Positions 34,912 to 50,212 of a stretch of DNA of 64,000 nt are shown in pieces. The stretch is from Anoplopoma fimbria (lineage: Eukaryota; Chordata; Actinopteri; Perciformes; Anoplopomatidae). The position numbers and the translations under genes were made by a program. Below the pieces are notes generated by a model. That model made no database searches. It was not told the origin of the DNA and saw only the letters and a program-made list of their open reading frames with translations. The stretch's first letter is position 1. Each line of letters starts with the position of its first letter. Location of the stretch: assembly GCF_027596085.1 (NCBI RefSeq), contig NC_072467.1, forward strand, positions 13,943,976-14,007,975. Reading direction: 5' to 3'.

Positions 34912-35805
34912 GTAGGCACAGACTGCGAGCATGCATGTGTCTGTGTGTTAGTGGTATGCATTTTTATAGAGTCTAAGAGAGTTAGCATGAGAGAGGGAGA
35001 GAGAGGAGAGTTGATTTGGCAGCCGCTATGAGGCTGGTGATGGGTCATCGGTCTTCAGGGTCAAGCCGACGTGGCCAGAGACGCTCCAGTATTAGCCTTT
35101 GCTTGCAGTTGGAGGATCATAAAGTTATATGAAACGATAATAAATATAACAAAAACCTAAATAATGTTAAACTGGGGTTCTGTTAGGAGTTACAAACCTT
35201 TTAGCCTGGCATTCAGGTCACCTTCATCATTACTATCCTCATCATCTTTGAAACAATGACACGTTTTCGCCGTGAGTGACAAGATGCGAAGAATCAAAAA
35301 CAGTAACAGAAAACAGCTTGTGCCTGTTTCATCGTAGAAAGATTATCTGCGGAGAGACAGAGCGAATGTCAAACTCTGTGCTTTGTCCTGAATATGTGTG
35401 TGTGCATGCGTAATGGGATGTCAGATGGGTCCAAGGGAACATAAGAGACTTGTTTATGTTGAAGGCAAATCAGGGCAGCTGTGAACTGAATTATAACATA
35501 TTTATACTGTTCTAATATGAGCGTAAAATTTAAGCTCAATATAGTGCTCTGCGAAATAGACATCCAAAACATTAATGCAACCTGTAACAACACAAAATAA
35601 TTTTGTTAGCAAATGCTATGCAGCACCCTGGCTTTGGGCGTAACTGCCGTCTAAAGTTACCGTTGCCAAGTTATGATTGGTCAATCAGCGTTGGGGGCAT
35701 TGATTCAGTGACCTGACAATTGTTTTATATATATAACAGGAAGACTTTTGCTTCTCCATTTCAGTTGAAGTGTTGGAATAAAATGGGTTTAATGGTGGAG
35801 AATGC

Positions 35806-36215
35806 ATGTAAAAAAACTATACACACTTACTCAAGTTCTGTAATTAAGTTCAATTTTGAGGTACTTTACTTGAGTATTTCCATTTTCTGATTCTTCAACT
35901 CAACAACAATTCAGAGGGAAATATTGTTCTTTTTAACTCCTCTTCTTGTATTTCATAACTTGAATTACTTTTCAGGTTCAGATCAATAATACAAAATATT
36001 CTAATAGTATAGATCAAAATATAACTTATCTGATCCCCGGGGGATTATATGTTATATACACAGCAGTATATAATCCATTAATTTGATATATATTATTCTG
36101 AAATGGGAGGTTTTGCATAATAAGTACTGTTCCTTTTGGTACCTTAAGTACATTTTGACACTTATAATTTTCAACTTTTACTTAAGTACAATCATGACAT
36201 TTACTAACAGAGTAT
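35806..36215 (-). mobile_element. hAT-like repeat, 'GTACTCAAGTA' family
   Basis: Contains cttactcaagttctgtaatt, ttgaggtactttacttgagt, aaatgggaggttttgcataa and cttttacttaagtac in the order of the family's reverse strand, like the copy at 3072. The internal part is diverged. Confidence 0.55.
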
Positions 36216-36292
36216 TTCTGGGGTTTCCTACTTACTGCAGTACAAAAAGAGTACCTTTTCCATCACCGGTGGAACAACGCTTCTGGTGTCGT

Positions 36293-36345
36293 TCAATTCA
36301 ATTACATTCAATTAAATTTATTTTGTATATCCCAAAAACGCAGAT
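36293..36345 (-). mobile_element. Short L2 LINE tail fragment
   Basis: ttcaattcaatta followed by ttaaatttattttgtatatcc matches the complement of the L2 terminus seen at 10.6 and 24.0 kb. Confidence 0.6.
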
Positions 36346-38604
36346 CCAACTTCAGGTTGCAAAACCCCAAAGGGGGCCAACTTTGTTGAGCCATACTTTG
36401 ACCTTTGAATGTTGCATTCACAATCCACAAACCGACAAATCTCACTCCCTCTGCCTTTAAGTGCTATTTCAGAACAACTGTCCTCGTTGCAGCAAGTGTT
36501 TCCTGGTTCCATCTTCATCAGTCTTGTATTTCAGTTGCCTGCAGATGCGAGTCAAACATCATTAACGTGTTGTGCACAGAGCAACACTGTATGTGAAGCT
36601 TCTGTTCACACCTGCATATGGTGATTATTATACTCAGTTCAGTATTTCAAATGCCAACGAACATCTACGAGGACGTTTATAGAACTTCTGAGTGTTAGAC
36701 GTTCACCTGTGTGACTGTTTACCGTCCTGTGCTACTGTGAGCATATGGGTGTGTATGTACTGTATTGTGTGTGTACGACTCCATGCAGCACAAGTTATAT
36801 ACAGTACAACATATGTGTGTGTGTGTTGAGAGGGGTTTAGGTCTGGGCCCATTGCTTAACTGCTGTATCATGTTAAGTTGCTATAAGCAGACCTCTGAGA
36901 AGTAATAGCGCAGATCCTGTTTTAGCTTACTTTCCACCTCAGCCCTCGGCCATACACATGTTTACTACCAGACACCATTTGTTTTCCAATTCCAATTTTA
37001 TTTTTTAATTTGCGCACACCAATGAGTCTGTATACAGATGCAGCGGGTTGGAACTGTTAGTCGAGCTTCATGTGATCTCCTAACATTTCTGAACAAACAT
37101 TTTGAAACATCATAACCACATATGTGAAACTAATGTTTTTGTGAAGGCCAAAGCTGGACCAAAGCTGGCTGGGTAAAAGAAAAACATTGAGGTATAGAAC
37201 TGCCCTGTGGAGTTTATATTAAGGGTTTCTCACTTAGATTCACTGTGTTTACCCTTGGGCTCTAACGGACATGTTGAATGCATTCACTTCCTCATAAAAC
37301 CTTGTTTACAGTCATTTTTATTAGCTTGAAGTCTTCTTCTCCCATACCCGTGTTGGCTCATGGCAGCATATGCTGGCATGCTACTGCCACTTGTTGATCA
37401 GTGGAAAAGTGTAAACTTTTAAAGCAGCTATAAACACATTTTTTATAATACCAATGCACCGAATGACAGTATGAAAAGTGGGTTGTTCACAGTGATGAAC
37501 CTACTAAAAATCATCACCTGGATCAACAGCTTCCCATCAGCTTTACGGAGCACTTTAGTAAGTTTAATTTTATTGTTAAGCCGTTCAGCCCACAACTTCC
37601 CCATTATGGTTTACTCTCACACAACACAGTGTGAGAGTGAACCATAAAGGGAACTCACACCTCACAGGAGCTATTTCTTAGAGTTCAGTTCACACAGATT
37701 TGAGATTTGAACCAAGTTCACATTCCCAAAAAATAAACTAGTTCACGTTCCTTTTCCGTTTTAGATTTGTCAACTAGTTTAATGCTATGGTGTTTAATTA
37801 GTCCTAAAACCAGCGCACATAATAAACTAGGCCCGTAAACATGATACCAGTGCACAAAATGGTATTAGCGAGCGCCATAGTGTCCTCGAGAGGGAGCTTT
37901 TATTTGCATTTCCAAGAGCTGTTCAACACTCGCTCATCAAGTTGACTCACAAGACTTTGATGGTGGGGATGAAATAGCCAGTGTCTGATGTTTCTGCTCC
38001 TTTGATTGCACAAGCCATACTGGCTTGCCAGGTGCCCTAGTGCTGTTTTTGTGCTATAGCAGGCAGCTGTTTTCAGAGAAAAAGTTGTAAAATAATCCAC
38101 TATACTCTACCTGCTTAGTACCAAACAGCAGACAGACACAGTTAGAGACTAGCTAGATGGATACAGTGGAACATTTAGCAGCTAAAGAAACATACTTTCC
38201 TCAGGAGTCAGTGGAGACCAAAAGTCGAGCTAAACAAAAGTGAATACTGCACTTAGATTCATCAGGTGGACAAAAACAAACAAACGCCACATTAATGTGG
38301 AAAAAGGTATATGTTTGCAATTTACCATATAAACGGAAAAGGCAATGATTTGTCAGTTTTGTTTTCACAACTCGTTTCTGCTGAAAACAAGCAGACAAAA
38401 GAAAACGGGAGTTTGACGGCAAGAAAGTGCGAATACCCTGACGTGGGTGTGTGCTGGTGCACAGGTGGACATTGTAACTAAACTGATCTATTACCTTCTG
38501 TACGACACGGTCACCTTGTCGTCCTCACTGGTGGACCGTCTGCTCATGGCTCATCGAACACAATGAGCACTCATATAAACTCTTTGTATTAATAGCGGCA
38601 AACT
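36346..38604. other. Gene-free intronic-type stretch with a hairpin
   Basis: No supported exon. A 19-base inverted repeat with one mismatch (37604-37622 and 37629-37647, six-base loop) is the only notable structure. Confidence 0.4.
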
Positions 38605-38990
38605 ACAGTTCTTCTACAGTGCCAACGCGGAAGTGTCTTAAATCTTGCATTCTCTCAAAAAAAGAAGTCAGATTGTATTGAAGTCTATGAGAAAATAACC
38701 TTACTTTTCACTTGATTTATTACCTCAGTAAACATTGTAAAGTTGAGTTTATGGTCTCAATCTCTAGTTTCAAGTCTTCTTCAATACAGCATTTAGTAAT
38801 TTATGGTCCATTTAGAGTCAAATAGACCATAAAGCAGGGTATGCTTGCTGTGATTAGCAGGTCACTGCCACTACGGGAGCTGTATAAGGCGTTTCTACAT
38901 CACTCCTCCACATCCCAAATATGGAAACTTGCAAAAAAAACAATATGGCGACAGCAAAATCGCCAAACCCAAGGCTTCAAATACGTGAGT
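38605..38990 (+). mobile_element. 'cggaagtgtcttaaa' family repeat
   Basis: Shares gcggaagtgtcttaaatctt, ttgaagtctatgagaaaata, gagtttatggtctcaatctc and caaatatggaaactt with the copy at 15428. Internally deleted. Confidence 0.75.
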
Positions 38991-39450
38991 CGGTTAAGTC
39001 CTGATGACTATGTCAACTTCTTATATTCAGGCTATGTTTAACTGTGATATTCCAATAACTCTGCATTACCTCAATTAACCTAGCAATGAACACCTGGCAC
39101 ATGCGTCTTCGGTAATTAGCACAGGTGTGGACGCACCCAAGACGCATTGAGGAATCATTGACATCCAAAACGCTTTTAGCAGTTTGTGCGCAAATTGCTT
39201 CCTGGTTCCTCGACTGGATCATAGCATTAGCATCAGCAGAAGTACTTTCTCATCAAATCTCGTTAGCTGGGTCTGTTCACAACTTCTGAAAAAACCTTTC
39301 CCCTCTATGCCAAAACAGTAACAGAAGTTAAAACTGCAGTGACAGTATTTCATTTTCCGCCCAACAGCTGCTGTGATGTTGATTATGCTGTAGATTTTAA
39401 TTTGGACCCAAGGAAGAGGGGAAGTGCTCAAGGTAACAACTAATGATGAT

Positions 39451-39530
39451 CCATTATAAACAAAACTGTATGTGCTGTAGGTGTATATGGCCATTATAAA
39501 CAAAACTGTATGTGCTGTAGGTGTATATGG
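39451..39530 (+). repeat. Perfect 40-bp tandem duplication
   Basis: Two identical adjacent 40-base units beginning ccattataaacaaaactg. No mismatch between them, so the duplication is recent. Confidence 0.97.
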
Positions 39531-41474
<1,944 letters not shown>

Positions 41475-42354
41475 CTGGCAAAGGGAGATATGAAAATAGA
41501 GATAGGTGCTGATGAGGGGAAAGACAGAGATAGTTTCTCTGTTCAGAGTGTCTCTGAACGCCAAAGGTCCACAGCAGATGAACATGCGATAATATGGTTT
41601 TATTATTTATCTGAAATGTGAGAAAACTTTATTAAATAATATAACATACTACAGTATCTGTCTTGTCCCCAATTCAGTGACATAATGTCGCCCTCTGGTG
41701 GTGGAATTTGGTTAAATTCACATCTGACATTAGAGATTATCTAGAGATAGGGATTAAAGCAGGGTCACCGACCTCATATGGAGTATTATTGTTTGATATA
41801 ATCTTCCTGAATAATATAAATTGATGTATTTAAACTTGGAATTTTGTTGATTTTTCTGTGATTGATTAATCAGTTTCAAAACTCTAAAGTAATTTGATAT
41901 CGCATTTGTCCCATTTTCATTTCAAAGTTGCGTCTCCGCCAAAGCTTTTGTTTTCACAGCTGAAAACGGCTGATGCTTTTTAGTTGCTATGATATGGAAT
42001 ATCTGTGGAAGTAAATTGCCGGTAAGTCTGAAGTCTGAAGCACGCCGGGAAGAAGGATGGTTTGTGAATGTTGGTTTGTGAGATGTTTTTGGGCGAGGTT
42101 TTATTCAAAATTAAGCTTAAATTGGATGGAGCAATGGCTCAAGTAGTTGGCTACTTTCATTGTATTTGTCCCACCCCTCCACTGTGATTGGACTACAGAG
42201 AAAAAATTGTCAAAGACGAGCGCAACATTGTACCCAAAGTTTAACATTTTCCTACTCTCTATACCCATACGACCTATAGAGAACCTTCTTAGACCTTTTG
42301 TAAACCAAGCACTCGCTATTGCTGCTGCTACAACTTTCCAGTTAACAGGCTGCC

Positions 42355-42369
42355 AGACACACACACACA

Positions 42370-42400
<31 letters not shown>
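42355..42400 (+). repeat. (CA)n microsatellite, interrupted
   Basis: CA units with one cacca interruption. Confidence 0.95.
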
Positions 42401-42901
42401 TTTACTACTCATCTTTTTTACTGAAACTGATACCGTTCATATCCAGGGCCGTGTAATTCCAGCATCAAGAGGAAGAGCGGTACATGCTGTTTCTTCCTCT
42501 CTGTCAGAGAGATGTGAAGGGACAAGAGGAGGTGAAGAAGAGGATCAGGAACACACATGAACTTGATGCCACCAGCCGGGTTTAGAACATTTGGGCCTGG
42601 GGAGTGGGTGGGTAAGCACTCATTAAGTAATGTGACAGAGACCCCCCTGTCATCACCTCTAATGAGAAGAACTGGCCTGAACTACAGAAGGAGGTTTGGA
42701 CACATTAGATACCCAACACAACAAATGAATGTTTGTAACTACGATTTAGTTAGAATTGTCATGGTCAATGGTTAAAGTAAACCAATACTGGCAGTAGGTA
42801 TAGGAAACAGCACAACATGTTCCAAACTTCTCTTGTTGTCTCAAATACTGTACAAATTATATATTAAATGTAGAGTTTGCAAGAAACAAAGGCTTTGTTA
42901 A

Positions 42902-43448
42902 ACAGGCCCTATTATGCTATTTTACGGGTGCACATTTTTATCTCAAGTTACACTTACAACATGTTTACATGCGTTAATGCTCATAATCCGCCTTGTTTTT
43001 ATCATCCTGGCTGTCTTGCAGCACCTCTTCTCACCCTCTCTCTGAAATGATCCGTTGTAGCGTTTGCTCCTTCCTCCAGAAAGCAAAGTCTGCCCTGATT
43101 GATCAGCTAGCCCGCTTTGTTGTGATTGGTCAACGTTTCACATTTCAAAAAACTGTTCCTCTGGAGCTTCAGCTCCGTCTCTCTCTCTTTTGTTGTTTGA
43201 GGGCGGGCCAAACTAGCTGGAAGGAGTTTTTCGTCACTTCCGTTACATTGTGACCTCATAAAGTTGCGGAAGTGATGGAGAGAATTCAATGGAGCCGTTT
43301 CAGGCAGCTCAGGAGCTTCTGAGGGGGAGAGTAACTCCTTTTAGGCATGGAATACAGGTTTTACACTCTACAGACCTTTTACATGTACAAAAATATATAT
43401 AACACACTAAAGGAGAGGGAAAAGGTGGAAAAGCATAATAGGGCCATT
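42902..43448. mobile_element. TTAA-flanked MITE, copy 2
   Basis: A 547-base relative of the element at 29790, same orientation, starting acaggccctattatgc and ending gcataatagggccatt. TTAA lies directly outside both ends (42898-42901 and 43449-43452). The internal 20-base duplication seen in copy 1 is absent. Confidence 0.8.
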
Positions 43449-43933
43449 TTAACACTGAATCACATAGTTGTCATCCTATTGTGTTAGAACTTGGTGATTC
43501 CATAAAAATTGGCTATTTTCAAAGTAAAACATTTTTTTACCAGACCAGTTTTCCACTGGATATATTATGTGTCGTGCAGCTGCCCAGCCGCCCTTGTCAA
43601 GACCTTTTTATAGTGGCAGCCTTCTCAACACTGCAGCACAAATGTTTTCTGGAGCGCTTTATCCTGGAGGGATAGGGTTACACATGCACAGGCACGCACG
43701 CACATACACATGGCTACCCACGCATTTATTTATATTCATGCATTTGACAGTGTTTTGCAACACCAACAAAGCTCCCAACGCAAAACTGAACAAAGAGAAT
43801 TTGCTTGTATTTTACAACTGGAAAAAAATGGGGTTTCTGTCAAATTGTGCAGCGAAATTACACAAAAAGACTCTCTGGACGACGTGTTTCCAAACATACT
43901 GTACACATACTGAATATACATGCATGCAACAGT

Positions 43934-43996
43934 GACACACAAACACACACACACACACGCACACACACACGCACACACACACACACACACGCACAC

Positions 43997-44065
<69 letters not shown>
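43934..44065 (+). repeat. (CA)n microsatellite with CG interruptions
   Basis: CA tract with several acgcac interruptions in its first half and a pure second half. Confidence 0.97.
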
Positions 44066-44067
<2 letters not shown>

Positions 44068-44339
44068 CACTCTCCCTGGCCCTTAGAGGTATTCCCAGCC
44101 AAGTTTAAGTCAGGGGGAGTCTCCATGTCGCCCTCTCTCCTTAGACACAGCAATGCTGCATGTGCGTCATCTGTCTCAGTGTGAGAGAGAAAATAAGAAA
44201 GAGACAGATGCTTTAAGGTTTTTTTTGTGTGTGTGAGACGCTGTAAGCACAGTGGTGAGGATGTACTTTGGATTTTCTCTGTCTGCCTCCACCCGATTGA
44301 TGATCTCCGCCTGTCTGAGTGCTGCTGTCACGTCTTTTT

Positions 44340-44895
44340 TCTCTATTCGTCTATTGGTCCGTCTGTCTGCCTTTTTATTTTCTTGTCCGTCTGTTTAACA
44401 GTTTGTTTATTTGTCCTTCTGTCTGTTTATCTGTATGTTTAACAGTTTGTTTATATTTTTTGTCCGCCTGTTTATTTATCTTTCTTTTTGCTTGTATATT
44501 TATCTTTCTGTTAAACAGTGTTTAACAGTTTTTTTTATTTCTGTCTGACTTTTTATTTATCTGTTTGTTTAACAGTTTGCTTACCTTTCTGTCAGTTTAT
44601 CGGTCTGTTTAAAGGTTTGTTTATATTTCTGTCTGACTGTTTATTTATCTGTTTGTCTAACAGTTTGTTAATCTTTCTGTTTGCCTGTTTAATTATGTCT
44701 TTTTAAAGATGTTGCTTATATTTCTGTCTGACTATTTATTCATCCGTCTGTTTAACTGGTTGTTGATCTTTTTGTCTTCATCTTTATTTATCTTTCTGTC
44801 AAACAGTCTGCTTACCTTTCCGTCTGTTTATGTGTCTTTTTAAAAGTTTGTTTAACTTTCTGTCGCTTATTTATGTGTCTGTCCACCTGTCTGTC
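44340..44895 (+). repeat. Degenerate 'TTTATCTGTCTGTTTAACAG' minisatellite
   Basis: Units of tttatctgtctg and gtttaacagtttg repeat imperfectly for over 500 bases and run into the polypyrimidine tract of the agbl1 exon acceptor at 44906. Confidence 0.85.
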
Positions 44896-44906
44896 TGTCG
44901 CCACAG

Positions 44907-44980
44907 AACGAGGCCGACCAAGTATGACAGCCTCCCCGAGCTCCTCCAGTGGCATAGAGGTCCTCCTCTCCACTCTGCAG
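44907..44980 (+). CDS. agbl1: agbl1 exon with probable start codon
   Basis: Acceptor tctgtcgccacag, exon, donor GTAGGG. From ATG at 44924 it reads MTASPSSSSGIEVLLSTLQ, ending in phase 0. The run GIEVLLSTLQ matches the N-terminal helix of cytosolic carboxypeptidases CCP1 and CCP4 (human forms have G-x-x-x-LL-x-TL). The 17 bases before the ATG are open in the same frame, which allows an upstream coding exon (candidate at 34830). AGBL1/CCP4 is a zinc metallocarboxypeptidase that shortens polyglutamate chains on tubulin and other proteins. This exon encodes only the start of its N-terminal helical-repeat region. Confidence 0.8.
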
Positions 44981-45048
44981 GTAGGGATCCACAGCATGTT
45001 GTTTTACAATGTTTCATAACTACAAACAAGGCTAAGCTGTTCATTTAG

Positions 45049-46489
45049 GGGCTTTTTTACTCTCAAGTTAGTAGTTATAATTTTTTTGCACACATCGATA
45101 CACTATTGGAGTTCTGAACACCGGGTGTTTCGTCATAAAACCATGAGGTATTTAATATAACGCAATGCACAATGTGAGATTGTGAAATGAGCCAGCAAAA
45201 ACTTTACTGTAAGTGATGAGACCATAAACACCAGATTAGCCATGTAACCCCAGCAGATTTGGGGATTTGTTGCTAGAGTTTCAGAGTACAGTGTGTTCAC
45301 TGTCAGTTGACCTCTAACATTATCAAAAGCAGGAGTGGGAAGACTGTTGAAACACTTAGGTAGCAAAAGTAGTTCAGGTACTAAAGTAGTACTACTTTGA
45401 ATAGCAGTACTTCCATTGTTATGTGAAAGAGACAATGTGGCATCCTGATCCAAAATGTTCCTCTCTAAGGCAGTGAGACATTTGCTCTTCAAAGTGGAGT
45501 AAATCTTTTATTTCTCATGAAACGGATTTTCTCATGATGGAAATCCAGGTCAATCTGACACACAAAGTCCTTCTGATGAGTCCATGACAGTAGCTGCATC
45601 CCTAAGGCGGCTGTGCAGGTCTTGAGCTATGTCTCTTAGATATGTGCAGAGATGACATTTTAAGGGATTTTTTTTGTAATTTAGGAAAACCATGGAGCTG
45701 GTTTCAAAAATTAATTCTGAACTCAAAGTCCACTTTCTAGGGGTGTCACAGAATACTCAACTAGACTATTATCAAAAAGACTAGTCAAAACTGTGCATCG
45801 CTGTAGACTTATCCTTCATCCGTGAGTGCCTGTGTCAAGAAATTTATTGTACTATAATAAACATTAAATGAGATATACATGTTTTGATAAAGAATCAAAA
45901 CTATTCTTCTTTCCAATTTAAACCAATCAATATCAGAAATGGTTTATTACCAAGTATGTTTGCACATACATTTAGCCTGGCGATCTGTGCACGACAAAAA
46001 ACACTGAAATGGTATAAAACATAATTCAAAATAACATTTTAAAATTTACAATAGAATATGATAAACAAAATAAACATTTTAAGAGTACAAGATGCCACGG
46101 ACCAAAATGGCTCCTGAACGGAATCCTCCTGAGGCTGCAGTACACACGGGCTTAAAGCCTGGCACCTCATCACGCCAACTTTTAGCCTCTGGGTGTGTGA
46201 CAGAGTTAATGTGCCGCTAATGACATGAGACAGTAGCTGCCGCAGGGCGTCTCTGTGGAGTCTGGTCTGATCCTAAAATGTTTACCTATACCTACGAAAA
46301 ACAAATGTGTATGTTATTCATGTTCATGAACAAGGAAGTAAAAAGACCGAAAAAACCCACACAGGGTGGGCAGGTGGCGAGGTGGATGGGTCTAAGAAAC
46401 AGCAATTCTTCAGCCAGGAGACAGATGTCAATGTAAATTTATTCATCACCTAATATTCGGAATGTAGTGACAGCGCTTCTGTGCTTATT
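45049..46489. other. agbl1 intron, no other gene
   Basis: Intronic sequence without supported exons. A 119-codon minus-strand frame at 45133-45492 has no family motif. Confidence 0.45.
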
Positions 46490-46740
46490 TTAAGTGACTA
46501 TCTTTTTTCTGAACCTAATGTAATTTTGTTGCCTAAACTTAACGAAGTATTTCACAATCTTTTTTTAAACCTAACCAAGTAGTTTTGTTGCCTAAACCTA
46601 ACTAATTATTTATCAATCTTTTCCTAAACCTAACTAAGTACTTTTTTGTTGTGTTAACCTGGCAGAGTTTTTTCCTGTAAAGATGGAAGTTTATTTTGAA
46701 AAGACCGTATGCATGTAACGAGTGGAAATTGAAACGCGTT
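46490..46740 (-). repeat. Dispersed 'cctaaacctaac' repeat, complement orientation
   Basis: Three units of ttgcctaaacctaac spaced about 50 bases, followed by the aagtttattttgaaaagac and catgtaacgagtggaaattg block. It is the complement of the copies at 51048 and 54966. Confidence 0.65.
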
Positions 46741-48515
46741 ACTGGCTTTTGTAGGAAATCCCACGGAAAAAGTGTAACTTTTCGGAAGTAATCATGTAAA
46801 CCGTTGTGTGAGGATACATCGCTCTGTGAAAGCACGCTGCAGGTTGAATTGCCTGGTGCCTGAAAATTGTATATGCCTTTACATAAATAAAAACATTTCC
46901 ACCATAAATTGGCACAAACAAATTTACCAGAATTCAGGAAATTAAGTGTTTAAATGCTTGTAATGTCCTGGGTGGTATTAAGGCAGTGACAATGTCTAAC
47001 GCTATCCCTGCAAGAACCAAAGATGGCGTTGTTACTGCAGTCAAACAGAAGCTCCAGCTCAGACAAGCTGGGTTTATTCCAATTAGACAGTGGCTCATTT
47101 AGTTTGTTCCGCCTACATTAGTTAACATTAACTGGTTGTAATTGAGACCTATTTGACCACAGAGTAAATTCCCTCTGCTGATGAAGATAAAGAAATGAAG
47201 ATGAAGAAATAAGAAATATGAATATATAGAATATGTTAACCTTCAGTTACTATTTTCAGCAATGCATCTATTATCTTAATGTTTTCTGCTGTCTGCGTTC
47301 TCTGGATTATACACCACTTCAGTGAACATACTGATGAAATAACATCTTGGAACAACATCAAGTCCTAAAGTTTGATTAGCCAGCCTGGGTCCATGAACAA
47401 TATGAGCATCATATTATTACCTTTTTCCTTATTTTAGGCTAAAATTTTCTCTATTTAATGTCATGCTGACTAGGTGGACAGCAGCAACCCCGTAGCCTAT
47501 AGCACATGCTGCTAGTAGTCTATGTTTAACAGCATTTCCATGTAGCAATCACAAACTGGCTGACCAGAGGCTGATATCAAATCCCTCTTACTGTGTATGA
47601 AGTTTAACTCAGCACTAATCTTTGCCAAGGTCATGGCAGACGTAAACGACTTCAACAGCGGCTCCCAGATCTTATTGAATGTAGGTCAGTGCTGTCGTCA
47701 TGTGGCAGTTAACCCACATTATATTCCATTACAGGCAGAGAGAAACACAAAGATGGAGAGCAATGGAAAAATCATTTTAAATGTAAAATGCATTCAATCA
47801 CATACATTTCAAGAATAGCTCAAAATATGTATGTGTGTAAAATAATTGGACATGTCTGAGTTGGCCCACTTTTGGTTATTGCTGTATCAAACATGTATCA
47901 AATGTGCATCAAACCTGATCCACTTTGCGTACGCTGTGTATCAGGTTCTTGCACAATTTGGTTTGTGGTTGAAACTGGAGCCTTGGTGCGTGGGGGTGAC
48001 GTAAGAATATGAATAATGCGGCACATATCTTTTGGTCTCTTATAAACATGAGGTGGACCTGAGGGAAGCTGTCTATTTGTAGATTTCTCCTAAATGTACT
48101 TAAAGTTATCATTAGATAATGCCTAATTTGCATATTTTATTTTACATTTCAGAAAACTTGTAATACAAAAAAGAATTGCCTTAATGTACGAAATCAACTA
48201 TCTATTAATACAATTTGTTTTGCCCTATTCGCCTACTGCTACAATCTGTTGCTTCAAAGGTTGTTTTCTCTCAAACTCTGAGCCAGAGATCTCCACTTCA
48301 GTAGCACATACACCAAACCTTCAAGTTTCATTACTATATATTTTCTGAAGGTTTTTACAGAGGGGTTAGTTCATCTATCATTCATTGCCGAATTTATAGA
48401 AAATTGTATCCTAAAAATGTTCTATAAATCCGGCGAAAATGGATGTTGAATTCTCTGATTTATGGAGTAACAAAAAGAGATATCCCAAATTCCCTCCGAA
48501 CAAACCAGGCGGAAA
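46741..48515. other. agbl1 intron, nothing supported
   Basis: No exon, transposon or tandem array that I can support. Confidence 0.4.
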
Positions 48516-48790
48516 CCTCCAGTTCTGAAAGTGAAGCAGATGCGGAAGTGTCTTAAATTTGCATTCTCTCTACTGGCCAGCGGGAGGCGACTCCTCTGCT
48601 TGCAAAAAGAAGTCTGATTGTATAGAAGTATATGAGAAAAAGGCTCTACTTCTAACTTGATTTATTTCCTCAGTAAACATTGTAAACATGAATTTTATGG
48701 TCTTAATATCTAGTTCCGAGTCCTCTTGGCTACGTTGTGATTGACAGGTCGCTGCTGCTACCAGAGCTGTATACTAAAACTTTGAACGAA
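48516..48790 (+). mobile_element. 'cggaagtgtcttaaa' family repeat
   Basis: Contains cctccagttctgaaagtgaa, gcggaagtgtcttaaatt, agcgggaggcgactcctc and ttgacaggtcgctgctgcta. Truncated at its 3' end. Confidence 0.72.
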
Positions 48791-50044
48791 AAAAAGAGAT
48801 TTTCTTAATGTTAATAATCAACTGGGGAAATTTCATGTTGATAGCTTTTATATACCCTATTCATCAGGGGTGTCTCCACTTAAATGCAACTGCATTGTAA
48901 AGGTTTGGTCACATCAGTAAGTGGAAGATTGAGATTCTAGACAAGGAAAACGTCATACTTGAACACAGCTGAGCGCTGTTTGTTCCTTATGACAGTCAAT
49001 GATGGTTTCTTGTAACTATGACCACCATCATTCAATCAAGTTATTACAATATGACAAAGACAACGAAGATCTGCAAACCTTTGAGGAAATTCTGGCATAA
49101 TTCAGCATTTTCTAAGATTCTAAGAAAATGTAGTCATTCCGACTCTGCGGGTTGCACTTACTGTGCACTCACTAGTTCTGTTGGGAAACAGGACTCAGGC
49201 TGGTGTTTATTGCTGGAGGGTCACACACATGGCAATATCTCACTCTTGAAGACTCTACACCTCTTCAGCTGCCAGCCAAGTCTTTTTAGCTTTTGCTGTT
49301 CACCCTTGTGCCAGTTTAATTTGCTTGTGCAGCAAAACCACAGAGTTTGTCAGTTGCATTGCAGTTAAGTGAGTTCATTATCAAGTATCACTGTTGTCCT
49401 AGTGTGACCTCTAACTGAGAGGAATTATTTAAATGCATTCTCAAATGCCGGGAACTATTTAAACGTACTTGCACTCAAACTTGCAAATAATTTTGGTTCC
49501 TCCCGGTTAAAGGAAACACTTAAAAAATACTGCTTCAATTAAACTCTTTTGGTACTGCTTCAAACTAAATTCTGATGGCTGGTCAGAACTTGTGAAATAC
49601 AAGATGAGGGCTTAGGTTTCACACAGGCTGGAGAGAGATTGGTGGATGATACTGTGGTAGAAGTGGCAGAAGGGAGGGAGCAGTCCATAAAAAAATTGCA
49701 GGTGTACTGAACGAATGGAATATCAAGTGGTGTGAATATGCGATGCAAAACTCACGCCTGTGCGCATACATACAAGGAACATAAGAATGCTAGTAAATGC
49801 ATATCAGTGCGTGGTGCACAACATGATCGCTCAATATGAGTGCTCTTGCTTTGACACTGTGTATGAGAGTAAGTGTATAGCCCTATAGATAGACCCGGAT
49901 AGCTGTATCCAGTGGTGAACTCAAGCTGTCTGAGGGGCAGTGGTGAAAAAAATAAATGAAAAGAGCACCAGCTGCATGCCTCGGGGCACCAATGTGCAGA
50001 GAGTCTTTCTAAGGGTAACCTAGAGGCCCCTTTATCACATTTTA
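48791..50044. other. agbl1 intron, nothing supported
   Basis: No supported exon or repeat. A 116-codon frame at 49018-49368 shows no motif. Confidence 0.4.
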
Positions 50045-50212
50045 TCTACATTACATTACATTACATTACAGTCATTTAGCAGACGCTTTTATCCAAAGCG
50101 ACTTACAGGAAGTGTATTCAACATAGGTATTCAAGAGAACTACTAGTCACCAGAAGTCATAAGTGCATCTCCTTTCTTAAACAAGCATCTTAAAGCATAA
50201 GCCAGAGCAAAA

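Noticed and set aside
43736..44153. Open frames rich in Cys-Val or His-Thr repeats
   Set aside because: Translations of (CA)n/(GT)n microsatellites. The same applies to frames at 15946-16410, 41295-41621 and 58841-59041.
44227..44706. Hydrophobic plus-strand frames resembling membrane proteins
   Set aside because: Translation of the tttatctgtctg minisatellite. Leu/Phe/Cys content is a composition effect.
44830..45048. 72-codon frame overlapping the agbl1 start exon
   Set aside because: It is a different register of the same exon. The register used here matches CCP proteins and splices in phase with the next exon.
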